This document shows positions 37,370-47,211 of a stretch of 64,000 bases of DNA, one piece after another; position 1 is the stretch's first letter, and every line of letters starts with the position of its first letter. The translations under genes were made by a program, and so were the position numbers. The notes under the pieces are model-generated. The model was not told the DNA's origin. It searched no databases and worked only from the letters and a program-made list of their open reading frames with translations. This stretch comes from Rhodoferax sp. WC2427 (GTDB lineage Bacteria; Pseudomonadota; Gammaproteobacteria; Burkholderiales; Burkholderiaceae_C). Where the stretch lies: contig NZ_CP162006.1 of the NCBI RefSeq assembly GCF_040822085.1, positions 930,001 through 994,000 on the forward strand, read 5' to 3'.

Positions 37370-38380
37370 ATGCAGCATCCCCGCCAAGTTCTGCTGGGTG
37401 CCCAGGCCGCGCAGGGTTTCCTGCCGGTTTGTGACCACTACAGTGGCGTGGAAGCGCGGATGCGCAAAAGCCTGCAATTGCAGGCCGAAATGACCGAAGA
37501 GTTCGGGGCCTGCGTGTTCGACGTGACCCTGGATTGCGAAGACGGCGCACCCGTTGGCGGCGAGGCCGAGCACGCCGCCATGGTGGTGGCCCTGGCATTG
37601 GCCGCGGCACCCGAGGCGCGCGTCGCGGTGCGGGTGCATGCGGTAGACCACCCGGCTTTCGAGCAGGACATGGCCACCATCGCCGCCCAGGCAGGCCACC
37701 GGCTGACCCACATCATGGTGCCGAAGGTCGAATCGGTCCGCGATGTCGTTCAGGTCGAAAAGGCACTCCAGCGCGCATCTGCCTTGCATTTACCGCTACA
37801 TGTTTTGATTGAATCGCCTGCCGCTGTGCAGCGTGCGTTCGAAATTGCCGCCCAGCCTCGGGTGCAGTCCCTGAGCTTTGGGCTGATGGATTTTGTGTCC
37901 AGCCACGGTGGGGCCATTCCGGGCGATGCCATGGGTGCGGCGGGCCAGTTCACCCACCCGCTGGTGGTTCGCGCCAAGTTGGAAATTGCGTCCGCCTGCC
38001 ACGCGCACGGCAAGGTGCCCTCCCATTGCGTAGTGACCGAGTTTGCCGATGCCCAGGCCATGCAGGCAGCTGCCGAGCGCGCCGCCCGCACCCTGGGTTT
38101 CACCCGCATGTGGAGCATCCACCCCAGCCAGATCCGGCCCATCCTGGCCGCGTTTGCGCCCTTGGAATCCGAGGTGGATGCTGCTGTCCGTATCATCACT
38201 GCTGCCGTGGCCGCCCAGTGGGCCCCGATATCCGTTGCCGGTCAGCTGCACGACCGTGCCAGCTACCGCTATTTTTGGCAGGTGCTGGAGCGCGCCCACC
38301 AGACCGGGCGTGCCTTGCCGTCCGAGGTGGCCGCCTATTTCAAGCCGCCTGCCCCCATCCTCACTACCGAAATTGTATGA
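37370..38380 (+). CDS. HpcH/HpaI aldolase / citrate lyase beta-like protein
   Basis: CitE-like TIM-barrel C-C lyase, 336 residues. Motifs seen are FDVTLDCEDGAP (metal-binding acidic residues), ARVAVRVHAVDHP, IMVPKVESVRD (third barrel region) and VLIESPAAVQ, as in malyl-CoA/citryl-CoA lyase relatives. No CitD/CitF partners are near, so classical citrate lyase is unlikely; a CoA-thioester lyase or a CoA-thioesterase of the CitE-like group is more likely. It sits nine bases after mdh and is coupled to the next gene by ATGA. Confidence 0.85.
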   Translation: MQHPRQVLLGAQAAQGFLPVCDHYSGVEARMRKSLQLQAEMTEEFGACVFDVTLDCEDGAPVGGEAEHAAMVVALALAAAPEARVAVRVHAVDHPAFEQDMATIAAQAGHRLTHIMVPKVESVRDVVQVEKALQRASALHLPLHVLIESPAAVQRAFEIAAQPRVQSLSFGLMDFVSSHGGAIPGDAMGAAGQFTHPLVVRAKLEIASACHAHGKVPSHCVVTEFADAQAMQAAAERAARTLGFTRMWSIHPSQIRPILAAFAPLESEVDAAVRIITAAVAAQWAPISVAGQLHDRASYRYFWQVLERAHQTGRALPSEVAAYFKPPAPILTTEIV

Positions 38381-38955
38381 AACTAATCCTCTCTGTGGCC
38401 CTGCTGGCCCTGGCCCCCGCACTCGTTCTGGCCCAGGATGCCCCCAAGAAGCCCGTCAAGGCGGCTGCCAAAGCCACCACCAAAGCCGCCCCCAAGCCCA
38501 CCAGCAGCCGCATCCAGCTCAAGAGTGCCGCGAAAAACGTGGCCGCTGGTATCGAGGCCGCCGAAGCCGCCCTGACCCCCGCCGAAATGGCGATTGCCGA
38601 TCGCGTGCAAGTTGGTGCCGTGCCCTGCGAGTTGGGCACCACCGTCACGCTGGTGGCCGATGCCAAATACCCCGGGTACTTCAACGTGCAGGTCAAGAAC
38701 CTCAAATACCGCATGTTCCCTGTGGAAACCAGCACCGGAGCCATCCGCCTGGAAGACCAGAAGGCTGGCGCCGTGTGGTTGCAGTTGGGCAATAAATCCA
38801 TGCTGATGAACCAGAAGCTGGGCCAGCGCCTGGCCGACGAGTGCATGACCCCCCAGCAGGTCGCCGTGGCCGAGTCGCTCCGGTTGAATCCGGCACAAAG
38901 CGTGCTTAACGCACCCGCACAGGCTGTTTCGCAACCCGACGTTGCCGCCAAATAA
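38377..38955 (+). CDS. Exported protein of unknown function (TCA cluster)
   Basis: A 192-residue protein with a signal peptide [19 protein letters not shown], a Lys/Ala/Pro-rich stretch (residues 22-50), and a compact C-terminal domain with [21 protein letters not shown] and [22 protein letters not shown] do not recognise the domain; two cysteines (in VPCELG and DECMTP) may form a disulfide. The ATG overlaps the stop of the CitE-like gene, and acnB follows by 44 bases. Confidence 0.8.
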   Translation: MKLILSVALLALAPALVLAQDAPKKPVKAAAKATTKAAPKPTSSRIQLKSAAKNVAAGIEAAEAALTPAEMAIADRVQVGAVPCELGTTVTLVADAKYPGYFNVQVKNLKYRMFPVETSTGAIRLEDQKAGAVWLQLGNKSMLMNQKLGQRLADECMTPQQVAVAESLRLNPAQSVLNAPAQAVSQPDVAAK

Positions 38956-38999
38956 AACCCTTCCGTCTGCCCCCACGATTATTTGAACCAGGAGAAACC

Positions 39000-41603
39000 A
39001 TGTTGCAAGCCTATGCCGCCCATGTTGCCGAGCGCGCCGCCCTCGGCATTCCCCCGCTGCCCCTGTCTGCCAAGCAGACCGGCGAGCTGATCGAACTGCT
39101 GAAGAGCCCGCCCGCAGGCGAAGAAGCCAACCTGCTCAACCTGATCACCCACCGCATTCCCGCCGGTGTGGACGATGCCGCCAAGGTCAAGGCCAGCTAC
39201 CTGGCCGCCGTGGCCCATGGCACCGAAAAATGCCCCCTGCTGACGCGTGAAAAAGCCACCGAACTGCTGGGCACCATGCTGGGCGGCTACAACATCAGCC
39301 CCATGATCGACCTGTTGGACGACGCATCTGCCACCGTGGCCGAAGCCGCGGCCGCCGGTTTGAAGAAAACCCTGCTGATGTTCGACCAGTTCCATGACGT
39401 GCAGGAAAAGGCTGAAAAGGGCAACCCCTACGCCAAGTCCGTGCTGCAAAGCTGGGCCGACGCCGAGTGGTTCACCAGCCGCCCTGAAGTGCCGAAAAGC
39501 ATCACCGTGAGCATCTTCAAGGTGGCCGGTGAAATCAACACCGACGACCTGTCCCCCGCGCCTGACGCCTGGAGCCGCCCCGACATTCCGTTGCACGCCC
39601 TGGCCATGCACAAGAATGCCCGCCCCGGCATCGTGCCCGAAGAAGACGGCAAACGCGGCCCCATCAAGTTCCTGGAAGACCTGCGCGCCAAAGGCCACCT
39701 TGTGGCCTACGTGGGCGACGTGGTCGGTACGGGCTCCAGCCGCAAGTCGGCCACCAACTCGGTGCTGTGGTTTACCGGCGAAGACATTCCTTTTGTGCCG
39801 AACAAACGTTTCGGTGGCGTGTGCCTGGGCAGCAAGATTGCCCCGATCTTCTACAACACCATGGAAGACTCGGGCGCGCTGCCGATCGAACTCGACGTAA
39901 GCCAGATGGCCATGGGCGACGTGGTCGAACTGCTGCCCTACGAAGGCAAGGCGCTGAAAGACGGCAAGGTCATCGCCGAGTTCTCGCTGAAAAGCGACGT
40001 GCTGTTTGACGAAGTGCGTGCCGGTGGCCGCATTCCCCTGATCATTGGCCGAGGCCTGACCGCCAAGGCGCGTGAAGCGCTAGGCCTGCCTGTGTCCACC
40101 CTGTTCCGCCTGCCGCAAAACCCGGTGGACACCCATAAGGGCTTCACCCTGGCGCAAAAGATGGTCGGTCGCGCCTGCGGTCTGCCAGCGGGCCAGGGCG
40201 TGCGTCCCGGTACCTACTGCGAACCCAAAATGACCTCGGTCGGCTCGCAAGACACCACCGGCCCCATGACCCGCGACGAGCTGAAAGACCTGGCCTGCCT
40301 GGGCTTCAGCGCCGACCTGGTGATGCAATCCTTCTGCCACACCGCCGCCTACCCCAAGCCGGTGGACGTGAAGATGCACCACGAGCTGCCCGACTTCATG
40401 AGCACCCGTGGCGGCGTGCCCCTGCGCCCCGGTGACGGCATCATCCACAGCTGGCTGAACCGCATGCTGCTGCCCGATACCGTGGGCACCGGCGGCGACA
40501 GCCACACCCGTTTCCCCATCGGCATCAGCTTCCCCGCTGGCTCCGGCCTGGTCGCCTTCGGCGCGGCCACCGGCGTGATGCCTTTGGACATGCCCGAGAG
40601 CGTGCTGGTGCGTTTCAAGGGCGAAATGCAGCCCGGCATCACGCTGCGCGATCTGGTCAACGCGATTCCGCTGTACGCCATCAAGGCCGGTCTGCTGACC
40701 GTGGCCAAGCAAGGCAAAAAGAACATCTTCTCGGGCCGCATCCTGGAAATAGAAGGCCTGCCCAACCTGAAGGTCGAGCAAGCATTTGAGCTGAGCGACG
40801 CCTCGGCCGAGCGTTCCGCGGGCGGCTGCACCGTGCACCTGAACAAAGAGCCGATCATCGAGTACATCAACAGCAACATCACCATGCTGAAGTGGATGAT
40901 TGCCACCGGTTATTCCGATGTGCGCACCATCAACCGCCGCATCAAGGCGATGGAAGCCTGGCTGGCCAACCCCGAGCTGATGCACGGCGATGCCGATGCC
41001 GAGTACGCTGCCGTCATCGAAATCGACCTGGCCGACATCCATGAGCCAATCGTGGCTTGCCCGAACGACCCGGACGACGTGAAGACCCTGGCCGAAGTCG
41101 AAGGTAGCAAGATCGATGAAGTCTTCATCGGCTCCTGCATGACCAACATCGGCCACTTCCGCGCCGCCTCCAAGCTGCTGGAAAACAAGCGTGACATCCC
41201 CGTCAAGCTGTGGATGGCACCGCCCACCAAGATGGATGCCAAGCAGTTGTCTGAAGAAGGCCATTACGGCGTGCTCGGTTCTGCCGGCGCCCGCATGGAA
41301 ATGCCGGGCTGCAGCCTGTGCATGGGCAACCAGGCGCAGGTGAAAGAGGGCGCCACCGTGTTCTCTACCTCCACCCGCAACTTCCCCAACCGTTTGGGCA
41401 AGAACAGCAATGTGTACCTGGGTTCGGCCGAACTGGCCGCCATCTGCTCCAAGCTGGGCCGCATCCCCACCAAGGCCGAGTACATGGCCGACATGGGCGT
41501 GCTGACCAAAGACAGCGCGAAGATCTACCAGTACCTGAACTTCGACAAGGTGAAGGATTACACCGACTTGGCCGACACGGTGAAAGACACCGCATCGGTA
41601 TAA
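39000..41603 (+). CDS. acnB: Aconitate hydratase B
   Basis: Major TCA-cycle aconitase, also an iron-responsive RNA-binding protein in enterobacteria. The 867-residue protein has the N-terminal HEAT-like domain, the swivelling domain with [20 protein letters not shown], and Fe-S ligands in [10 protein letters not shown] and [15 protein letters not shown] lies seven bases before ATG 39000. Confidence 0.98.
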   Translation: MLQAYAAHVAERAALGIPPLPLSAKQTGELIELLKSPPAGEEANLLNLITHRIPAGVDDAAKVKASYLAAVAHGTEKCPLLTREKATELLGTMLGGYNISPMIDLLDDASATVAEAAAAGLKKTLLMFDQFHDVQEKAEKGNPYAKSVLQSWADAEWFTSRPEVPKSITVSIFKVAGEINTDDLSPAPDAWSRPDIPLHALAMHKNARPGIVPEEDGKRGPIKFLEDLRAKGHLVAYVGDVVGTGSSRKSATNSVLWFTGEDIPFVPNKRFGGVCLGSKIAPIFYNTMEDSGALPIELDVSQMAMGDVVELLPYEGKALKDGKVIAEFSLKSDVLFDEVRAGGRIPLIIGRGLTAKAREALGLPVSTLFRLPQNPVDTHKGFTLAQKMVGRACGLPAGQGVRPGTYCEPKMTSVGSQDTTGPMTRDELKDLACLGFSADLVMQSFCHTAAYPKPVDVKMHHELPDFMSTRGGVPLRPGDGIIHSWLNRMLLPDTVGTGGDSHTRFPIGISFPAGSGLVAFGAATGVMPLDMPESVLVRFKGEMQPGITLRDLVNAIPLYAIKAGLLTVAKQGKKNIFSGRILEIEGLPNLKVEQAFELSDASAERSAGGCTVHLNKEPIIEYINSNITMLKWMIATGYSDVRTINRRIKAMEAWLANPELMHGDADAEYAAVIEIDLADIHEPIVACPNDPDDVKTLAEVEGSKIDEVFIGSCMTNIGHFRAASKLLENKRDIPVKLWMAPPTKMDAKQLSEEGHYGVLGSAGARMEMPGCSLCMGNQAQVKEGATVFSTSTRNFPNRLGKNSNVYLGSAELAAICSKLGRIPTKAEYMADMGVLTKDSAKIYQYLNFDKVKDYTDLADTVKDTASV

Positions 41604-41915
41604 GCATCGTGTGCGCGGAGGGCTGTTGACAGCTCTCCGGCAGGGCCACTCGGAAGGCGCAGGTAGCTATATAAATGATAGCTGCCTGCGCTTTTTGCAT
41701 AAGCGCTAGAGGCCCATTTTTAAGCCATTTTCGGCTTCGGGGGCGCGACACGGTGGTGCGCTGCGGGCAGCAGCGTCAGCTGCCACCGCAAGGCGGTGTA
41801 GGCCGACATCCCGAACACACACCATTCACATCCAGTAGCAATTTTTCTGGCGTATAACCGGGGGAACCTGTCAACAGACAGTGGCATCTACCGTTGTGGT
41901 AACACTAGAAATGGA
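41604..41915. other. 312-base gap between acnB and the OmpA-type gene
   Basis: No plausible gene. It holds a hairpin at 41617-41638 (GGAGGGCTG, loop TTGA, CAGCTCTCC, with one G:U pair) 13 bases after acnB and without a U tract, then the repeat copy F, a short AAGCC/GGCTT inverted repeat near 41730, and an AT-richer end with TATAACC that probably contains the promoter of the next gene. Confidence 0.6.
41678..41714 (+). repeat. 37-base dispersed repeat, copy F
   Basis: Left block ATAGCTGCCTGCGC, centre TTTTTGCATAA, right block GCGCTAGAGGCC, then the AT tail CATTTTTAAG. Right block is the full consensus. Confidence 0.87.
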
Positions 41916-41924
41916 ATGGACACT

Positions 41925-42575
41925 ATGGCACACACACTACTTTCCTTGCGCACTTCCGTCATCGCCTGCACCGTGGCCGCGCTGGCTCTGGGTGGCTGCG
42001 CCAACATGAGCGAAACGCAAAAGGGCACGGCCACCGGCGCAGGCATTGGCGCGCTGGCGGGCGTGATCATCGGTGACAGCAAAGGTGGCGCAGCCATCGG
42101 TGCCGGGCTAGGCGCGTTGGGCGGCTACGTCTGGTCCAAGCACATGCAGGACAAAAAAGCGGCAATGGAGCAGGCCACTGCAGGCACGGGTGTGGCGGTT
42201 ACCCAAACGGCCGACAACCAGCTCAAGCTGAACATCCCCAGCGACATCTCATTTGACACGGGTCGGGCCAACATCAAGCCCAACCTGCGTCCCATCCTGG
42301 ACCAGTTTGCCAACGGCCTGCAAAACCAGCCCAATACCGAGGTGCGCATCATCGGCCATACCGATAGCACCGGCAGCGACGCCATCAATGAACCCCTGTC
42401 GCTTGACCGGGCCGACAGCGCCCGCGACTACCTGGCTTCCCGTGGTGTCGATGCACGTCGCATCCTGGTGGCAGGCCGGGGCTCGCGTGAACCTGTGGCC
42501 GACAACAACAGCGATGCCGGACGCGCCCGCAACCGCCGGGTAGAAATCTTCCTGGCCGAACGCGCAGTGAAATAA
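41925..42575 (+). CDS. OmpA family lipoprotein with glycine-zipper domain
   Basis: Outer-membrane lipoprotein that would tether to peptidoglycan. From ATG 41925 (216 residues) it has a lipoprotein signal ending at LALGGC, a glycine-zipper region (GAGIGALAGVIIGDSKGGAA) and a C-terminal OmpA domain with FDTGRANIKPN and RNRRVEIFL. An ATG at 41916 would add MDT; the acidic residue there makes the shorter form more like a signal peptide. A strong terminator follows by 14 bases. Confidence 0.92.
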   Translation: MAHTLLSLRTSVIACTVAALALGGCANMSETQKGTATGAGIGALAGVIIGDSKGGAAIGAGLGALGGYVWSKHMQDKKAAMEQATAGTGVAVTQTADNQLKLNIPSDISFDTGRANIKPNLRPILDQFANGLQNQPNTEVRIIGHTDSTGSDAINEPLSLDRADSARDYLASRGVDARRILVAGRGSREPVADNNSDAGRARNRRVEIFLAERAVK

Positions 42576-42589
42576 GGCCCGGCCCATAA

Positions 42590-42627
42590 AAAAAGCCCGT
42601 GGAACCTTGGGGTTCCACGGGCTTTTT
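42590..42627. terminator. Bidirectional terminator
   Basis: Perfect 17-bp inverted repeat AAAAAGCCCGTGGAACC, loop TTGG, GGTTCCACGGGCTTTTT between the convergent OmpA-type and monooxygenase-fold genes; A and T runs on both sides allow use in both directions. Confidence 0.95.
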
Positions 42628-42640
42628 GACGTCTGCGCGA

Positions 42641-42943
42641 TCAGTGCGACTTGGTTACCAGCTCAAAGTGTTCCACCACGGGCGGGCTGGCGAAGAACGG
42701 TCCGACGATGGCGCGCCACTCGGCAAACGCCGGGCTTTCGCGGAAGCCGACGTTGTGGGCCTCGACCGAAGTCCAGAAGATCTGCAGAACGTAGCGCTCA
42801 GGGCTTTCGATCCCCTTGTTGACCTTGTAGCCCTGGCAGCCTGCATTCTTGCTGATGACGGTCTCCAGGCCCCGCGTGATGGCCTCGTCAAAAGCGGCCT
42901 GCTGGCCGGGGTGGATGCGGATGTCGGCAATTTCCAGAATCAT
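42641..42943 (-). CDS. Antibiotic biosynthesis monooxygenase (ABM) domain protein
   Basis: 100-residue dimeric alpha-beta barrel (ABM/YgiN type): MILEIADIRIHPGQQAAFDEA, then ERYVLQIFWTSVEAHNVGFRESPAF. Members include quinol monooxygenases and uncharacterised oxygenases; substrate unknown. It follows the PhoH gene by 18 bases on the same strand. Confidence 0.87.
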   Translation of the reverse strand: MILEIADIRIHPGQQAAFDEAITRGLETVISKNAGCQGYKVNKGIESPERYVLQIFWTSVEAHNVGFRESPAFAEWRAIVGPFFASPPVVEHFELVTKSH

Positions 42944-42961
42944 GGTGTGTCTCGGTAGGGG

Positions 42962-44662
42962 TTACAAAACCTCGCTGGCAAAGTCGGCCAGGCGCGAACG
43001 CTCGCCGCGCGCCAGCATGATGTGCCCGCTGTGGGGCCAGCCCTTGAACTTGTCCACGGCAAAGGTCAGGCCGGAGGAGCCTTCGGTCAGGTAGGGGGTG
43101 TCGATCTGCTGCAGGTTGCCCATGCAGATGATCTTGGTGCCCGGGCCAGCGCGGGTGATCAGGGTCTTCATCTGCTTGGGCGTCAGATTCTGCGCCTCGT
43201 CGATGATGACGTACTTGTTCAGGAAGGTGCGGCCGCGCATGAAGTTCATGCTCTTGATCTTGATGCGTGAGCGGATCAGCTCGTTGGTGGCCGAGCGGCC
43301 CCATTCGCCTGCGCTGGTCTCGGTTTTGGCCAGCACTTCCAGGTTGTCGTCCAGCGCGCCCATCCAGGGGCCCATTTTTTCTTCTTCGGTGCCAGGCAGG
43401 AAGCCGATGTCTTCACCGACGCTGACGGTGGCCCGCGTCATGATGATTTCGGTGTAGCGGCGCTCGTCCAGCACTTGGGTCAGGCCCGCCGCCAGCGCCA
43501 TCAGGGTCTTGCCGGTGCCTGCGTTGCCGGTCAGGGTGACGAAATCGACTTCGGGGTCGAGCAGCAGGTTCATCGCGAAGTTCTGTTCGCGGTTGCGGGT
43601 GGTGACGCCCCAGACGGCGTGCTTGAGGTGGTTGTAGTCCTTCAGCGTCTTGAGCACCGCGGTTTTGGCCCGGATTTCGGTGACGCGGGCGTACAGGTTG
43701 GGTTCGCCGGGCGCCTCGAAGTAGACAAACTGGTTCACCATCATCTCGGGCACGATGGGGCCGGAGATGCGGTAGAAGGTGTACAGGCCTTGCTGCCAGC
43801 TTTCCACGGTTTTGCCGTGCTTGGTCCAGAAGTCGGCGGGCAGGGCCAGCGCGCCGGAGTACAGGAATTCGCCGTCGTCCAGCGCCTTGTCACTCTGGTA
43901 GTCCTCGGCGGCCAGGCCCAGGGCCCGGGCCTTGACACGCATGTTGATGTCTTTGGACACCAGCACTACCTCGCGGCCTGGGTGCAAGGGGCGCAGCGCC
44001 TCGACCACGCCCAGAATCTGGTTGTCGGCCTTACCCTGGGGCAGGCTGATGGGCAGGGTGTAGTTGAGGGTCTGGGTCTGGAAGAACAGCTTGCCACCGG
44101 CTTCCAGGTGGCCCGTGGTGTCCAGCTTCAGGCCCAGGCCCATGTCGGCTTCCTTGGCGCCGGCCAGCGCGTCCAGCGAGCGGCTGGTCTGGCGGGCGTT
44201 GCGGGCCACTTCGGTCATGCCCTTTTTGTTGCTGTCGAGTTCTTCGAGCACGATCATCGGCAAGAAGATGTCATGCTCTTCAAACCGGTACAGGCACATC
44301 GGATCGTGCATCAGCACATTGGTGTCCAGCACAAACAGCTTGGCCGGTCCGATGCTCTTGGGTGCTTTGCGTTTGGGTACAGGCTCTTGCAGCAGGGCAG
44401 CGTTGCGGTTGCGCGCGGGGGCTTCGCTGGGCTTGTCAATGCTGGGGATCGGTTTGGGTGCTTCTGGCGCGGGCTTTTCGCGTTTGAGCTCCGCCACGGG
44501 CTCCAGGCTGCGGGCCTGCGGTTTCTCTTGCAAGGCGGATCCGTTGGCCGCAGCTTTGGGTGCCCGGCTGGTTCCCGTTCTTTTGATGGACTTGGCAACC
44601 ACGTCATAGGCTTCACGGGCCAAGGTGGCAGCGCGCTTGGTGGGGGCGGGAGGCAATGGCAT
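42962..44662 (-). CDS. PIN domain - PhoH ATPase fusion (PhoH2 type)
   Basis: Fusion of an N-terminal PIN ribonuclease-like domain (KLFVLDTNVLMHDP) to a PhoH P-loop ATPase (GNAGTGKTLMALAAGL, with VIIDEAQNLTPKQMKT). Such PhoH2 proteins have RNA helicase and RNase activity in mycobacteria. From ATG 44662 it has 566 residues with a basic, disordered first 100; an in-frame codon at 44707 is possible but lies inside the upstream terminator stem. Not linked to phosphate genes here. Confidence 0.92.
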   Translation of the reverse strand: MPLPPAPTKRAATLAREAYDVVAKSIKRTGTSRAPKAAANGSALQEKPQARSLEPVAELKREKPAPEAPKPIPSIDKPSEAPARNRNAALLQEPVPKRKAPKSIGPAKLFVLDTNVLMHDPMCLYRFEEHDIFLPMIVLEELDSNKKGMTEVARNARQTSRSLDALAGAKEADMGLGLKLDTTGHLEAGGKLFFQTQTLNYTLPISLPQGKADNQILGVVEALRPLHPGREVVLVSKDINMRVKARALGLAAEDYQSDKALDDGEFLYSGALALPADFWTKHGKTVESWQQGLYTFYRISGPIVPEMMVNQFVYFEAPGEPNLYARVTEIRAKTAVLKTLKDYNHLKHAVWGVTTRNREQNFAMNLLLDPEVDFVTLTGNAGTGKTLMALAAGLTQVLDERRYTEIIMTRATVSVGEDIGFLPGTEEEKMGPWMGALDDNLEVLAKTETSAGEWGRSATNELIRSRIKIKSMNFMRGRTFLNKYVIIDEAQNLTPKQMKTLITRAGPGTKIICMGNLQQIDTPYLTEGSSGLTFAVDKFKGWPHSGHIMLARGERSRLADFASEVL

Positions 44663-44704
44663 AGGGCGTGGGACTCGCTCGTTAAAAAAGACAGTCTGAA
44701 AACG

Positions 44705-44735
44705 CAAAAGCCGCCAGGCAGGCCGGGCGGCTTTT
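44705..44735 (-). terminator. Terminator between bcp and the PhoH gene
   Basis: CAAAAGCCGCC and GGGCGGCTTTTG form an 11-bp stem around an 8-base loop. On the minus strand it ends in TTTTG, about 90 bases after the bcp stop. Confidence 0.75.
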
Positions 44736-44822
44736 GAGGGGGAGCGCAGTTGAATTTACCAGCAGCATGTTTTCATTATGCATGAGCCCTGCTGCAGTCA
44801 AGCGCGATAACCTGGGTGAAAA

Positions 44823-45299
44823 TCAGACCGCTTTTTTGAGGTCTTTGACGGCTTGCAGCACGTCGTCCACGTGGCCGGGTACCTTCAGGCCGCGCCACTC
44901 GTTTTTCAGGATGCCGTCGGCACCGATGAGAAAGGTACTGCGCTCGATGCCTTTGACCTTTTTGCCGTACATGATCTTGTTTTTGACCACGCCGAACATG
45001 TGGCACATTTTTTCTTCCGTGTCGGCGATGAGTTCAAACGGCAGCTCGAGCTTGGTCTTGAACTCATCGTGCGACTTCATGTTGTCGCGCGACACGCCGA
45101 ATACGGTAGCGCCAGCCTTGACGAATTCCTTGTGCTTGTCGCGGAACTGCATGGCTTCGGTGGTACAACCGGGCGTGTTGTCCTTGGGGTAAAAATACAG
45201 AACCACCACCTTGCCGAGGTGGGTGGTGTTGGAAACCTTGATGCCACCGGTGGCGTTGGCTTCAAATTCAGAGATAAGTTTATTGACAACGATCGCCAT
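44823..45299 (-). CDS. bcp: Peroxiredoxin, Bcp type
   Basis: Thiol peroxidase reducing hydrogen and organic peroxides. The 158-residue protein has the peroxidatic C45 in DNTPGCTTEAM. Position 50, which is the resolving cysteine in E. coli Bcp, is methionine here, so it would act as a 1-Cys type or use another cysteine such as that in EEKMCHMF. Start MAIVVNKLISEFE at 45299. Confidence 0.93.
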   Translation of the reverse strand: MAIVVNKLISEFEANATGGIKVSNTTHLGKVVVLYFYPKDNTPGCTTEAMQFRDKHKEFVKAGATVFGVSRDNMKSHDEFKTKLELPFELIADTEEKMCHMFGVVKNKIMYGKKVKGIERSTFLIGADGILKNEWRGLKVPGHVDDVLQAVKDLKKAV

Positions 45300-45472
45300 A
45301 GTGCTTGGGGTCTCTTGTGACTGGGTGTGGTCGTCGAAAGGTTGAAGTGGCTGGTGCGAAAGGCCGGGGAAACGGTGCTAGCATGCTAGTGTTGTCACCG
45401 TGGCTTGACCGCTGGCTGCTTCAAACTGCAACCCTCGATTTTACTCGGAAACCGAGCGGCTCACGCACAGGC

Positions 45473-45850
45473 TCAGGCGGCAGTCTCCAGTAACAGGGCT
45501 GCGACCACGTGGCGACCCTCCTGGGCCAGGATGTTGTAAGTGCGGCAGGCCGCTTGCGTGTCCATGGTCTCAATGCCGATGCGCTGTCCCATCAGGGCCT
45601 TGAGCCACACCGGCTTTGGAAAACGGATCCGGCTACCACTGCCAAAAATCACCAGTTCCGGGGCCATCGCGGCCAACTGGGCAAAGTGTTCGGGGGTCAG
45701 GTCTTCGAAACGGCTGCAGTTCCACGCCAGCCGCTCGCCGCGCGAGCCCACCACTACGCTGTGCACGACCTTGTCGGTGTTGATGCCGACCCAGCCCGGT
45801 CCGTAGCCGGTAATGGATTGCACGTCGAATTTATCGGGTTGGAGCTTCAT
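45473..45850 (-). CDS. Mth938-like domain protein
   Basis: Small protein (125 residues from ATG 45850) of the Mth938/NDUFAF3-like group, with NTDKVVHSVVVGSRGERLAWN, LVIFGSGSRIRFPK and GIETMDTQAACRTYNIL. Mitochondrial relatives help assemble complex I; the bacterial role is not known. It diverges from the alaA-like gene. The 173-base gap to bcp shows no gene. Confidence 0.85.
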   Translation of the reverse strand: MKLQPDKFDVQSITGYGPGWVGINTDKVVHSVVVGSRGERLAWNCSRFEDLTPEHFAQLAAMAPELVIFGSGSRIRFPKPVWLKALMGQRIGIETMDTQAACRTYNILAQEGRHVVAALLLETAA

Positions 45851-45943
45851 GGAACGGCTTTGCAAATGTGGTCCAATTATAGGTTTCCATTCTTATAGAC
45901 AGCCTGCATGCGGCGGCTTGTACCTATGCCTGCCAGGGACACC

Positions 45944-47167
45944 ATGAAGACCATCCAAAAATCCACCAAGCTGGCCAGTGTGTGCTACGACATCCGCGGC
46001 CCCATCATGGACGCAGCGCGCCAGATGGAGGAAGAGGGCCTGAAAATCATCAAGCTCAACATCGGCAACTTGGCGGTGTTCGGCTTCGATTCGCCCGAAG
46101 AAATCCAGCAGGACATGATCCGCAACCTGCCCAACTCGGCCGGATATTCGGACAGCAAGGGCATCTTTGGCGCGCGCAAAGCGGTCATGCATTACACGCA
46201 GCAACAAGGTGTAAAAAGCGTCACTTTAGATGACATCTATCTGGGCAACGGTGCCAGCGAGCTCATTGTCATGGCCACCAACGCCCTCTTGAACGACGGC
46301 GACGAGCTACTTTTGCCTGCGCCTGACTACCCGCTGTGGACTGCCGCGGTGAGCCTGTCGGGCGGCACGCCAGTGCATTACATCTGCGACGAAGCCAATG
46401 GCTGGATGCCCGATCTGGACGATATCCGTTCCCGCATCACGCCGCGCACCAAGGGCATTGTGGTCATCAACCCCAACAACCCCACCGGTGCGCTGTACTC
46501 CGATGCGCTGCTCAAGGGCATCGTGGCCCTGGCGCGGGAGTTTGGCCTGGTGATTTTTGCCGACGAGGTCTACGACAAGGTGCTGTACGACGGCGCCAAG
46601 CACACCGCCATGGCTTCGCTGAGCGACGACGTGCTGACCCTGACCTTCAACTCCTTGAGCAAAAGCTACCGCTCTTGCGGCTACCGCGCGGGCTGGATGG
46701 TGGTGTCGGGCGACAAGAAGCCTGCGCGCGACTACATCGAGGGCCTGAACATGCTCTCCAACATGCGGCTGTGCGCCAACGTGCCCGGCCAGTGGGCGAT
46801 CCAGACGGCGCTGGGCGGCTACCAGAGCATCAACGACCTGGTGGGCGAGGGCGGCCGCCTGCGCCGCCAGCGCGACCTGGCCTACGAGCTGATCACCGCC
46901 ATCCCCGGCGTGAGCTGCGTCAAGCCCACCGCGGCGCTGTACATGTTCCCCAAGCTGGACCGGACCATGTACCCGATCGAGGACGACCAGCAGTTCATCC
47001 TGGAGCTGCTGCAGGAAACCCATGTCATGCTGGTGCAGGGCACGGGCTTCAACTGGCCCACGCCAGACCATTTCCGCATCGTATTTTTGCCCCACGAAGA
47101 CGACCTGCGCGAAGCCATCCACCGCGTCGCCAAATTCCTGGAACACTATCGTAAACGTAGCGCCTGA
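45944..47167 (+). CDS. alaA: PLP-dependent aminotransferase, AlaA-like
   Basis: Class I aminotransferase, most like glutamate-pyruvate aminotransferase AlaA. The 408-residue protein from ATG 45944 has NPNNPTGALYS, the PLP lysine in NSLSKSYRSCGYRAGW and DEVYDKVLYD. CAGGGAC lies six bases before this ATG, which is preferred to upstream in-frame codons. It precedes hom and thrC, a common arrangement in this group, so the unit handles the aspartate family and alanine. Confidence 0.93.
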   Translation: MKTIQKSTKLASVCYDIRGPIMDAARQMEEEGLKIIKLNIGNLAVFGFDSPEEIQQDMIRNLPNSAGYSDSKGIFGARKAVMHYTQQQGVKSVTLDDIYLGNGASELIVMATNALLNDGDELLLPAPDYPLWTAAVSLSGGTPVHYICDEANGWMPDLDDIRSRITPRTKGIVVINPNNPTGALYSDALLKGIVALAREFGLVIFADEVYDKVLYDGAKHTAMASLSDDVLTLTFNSLSKSYRSCGYRAGWMVVSGDKKPARDYIEGLNMLSNMRLCANVPGQWAIQTALGGYQSINDLVGEGGRLRRQRDLAYELITAIPGVSCVKPTAALYMFPKLDRTMYPIEDDQQFILELLQETHVMLVQGTGFNWPTPDHFRIVFLPHEDDLREAIHRVAKFLEHYRKRSA

Positions 47168-47170
47168 CGT

Positions 47171-47193
47171 AGGTTAGATAAGCGCTAGAGCCA
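47171..47193 (+). repeat. 37-base repeat, half copy G
   Basis: Only the centre (AGGTTAGATAA) and right block (GCGCTAGAGCCA) plus AT tail remain, directly after the alaA stop; the left block is missing, perhaps lost in the coding end. It lies 18 bases before hom. Confidence 0.7.
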
Positions 47194-47211
47194 TTTTTTA
47201 TAGACATTGAT

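Noticed and set aside
37765..37815. AT-rich codon patch in the CitE-like gene as a repeat copy
   Set aside because: Unusual codons (TTA, CTA, GTT) are seen, but no left or right block can be aligned.
46195..46235. Further in-gene repeat copy in the alaA-like gene
   Set aside because: AT-rich codons with AAGCGT are present, but neither block matches at the right spacing.
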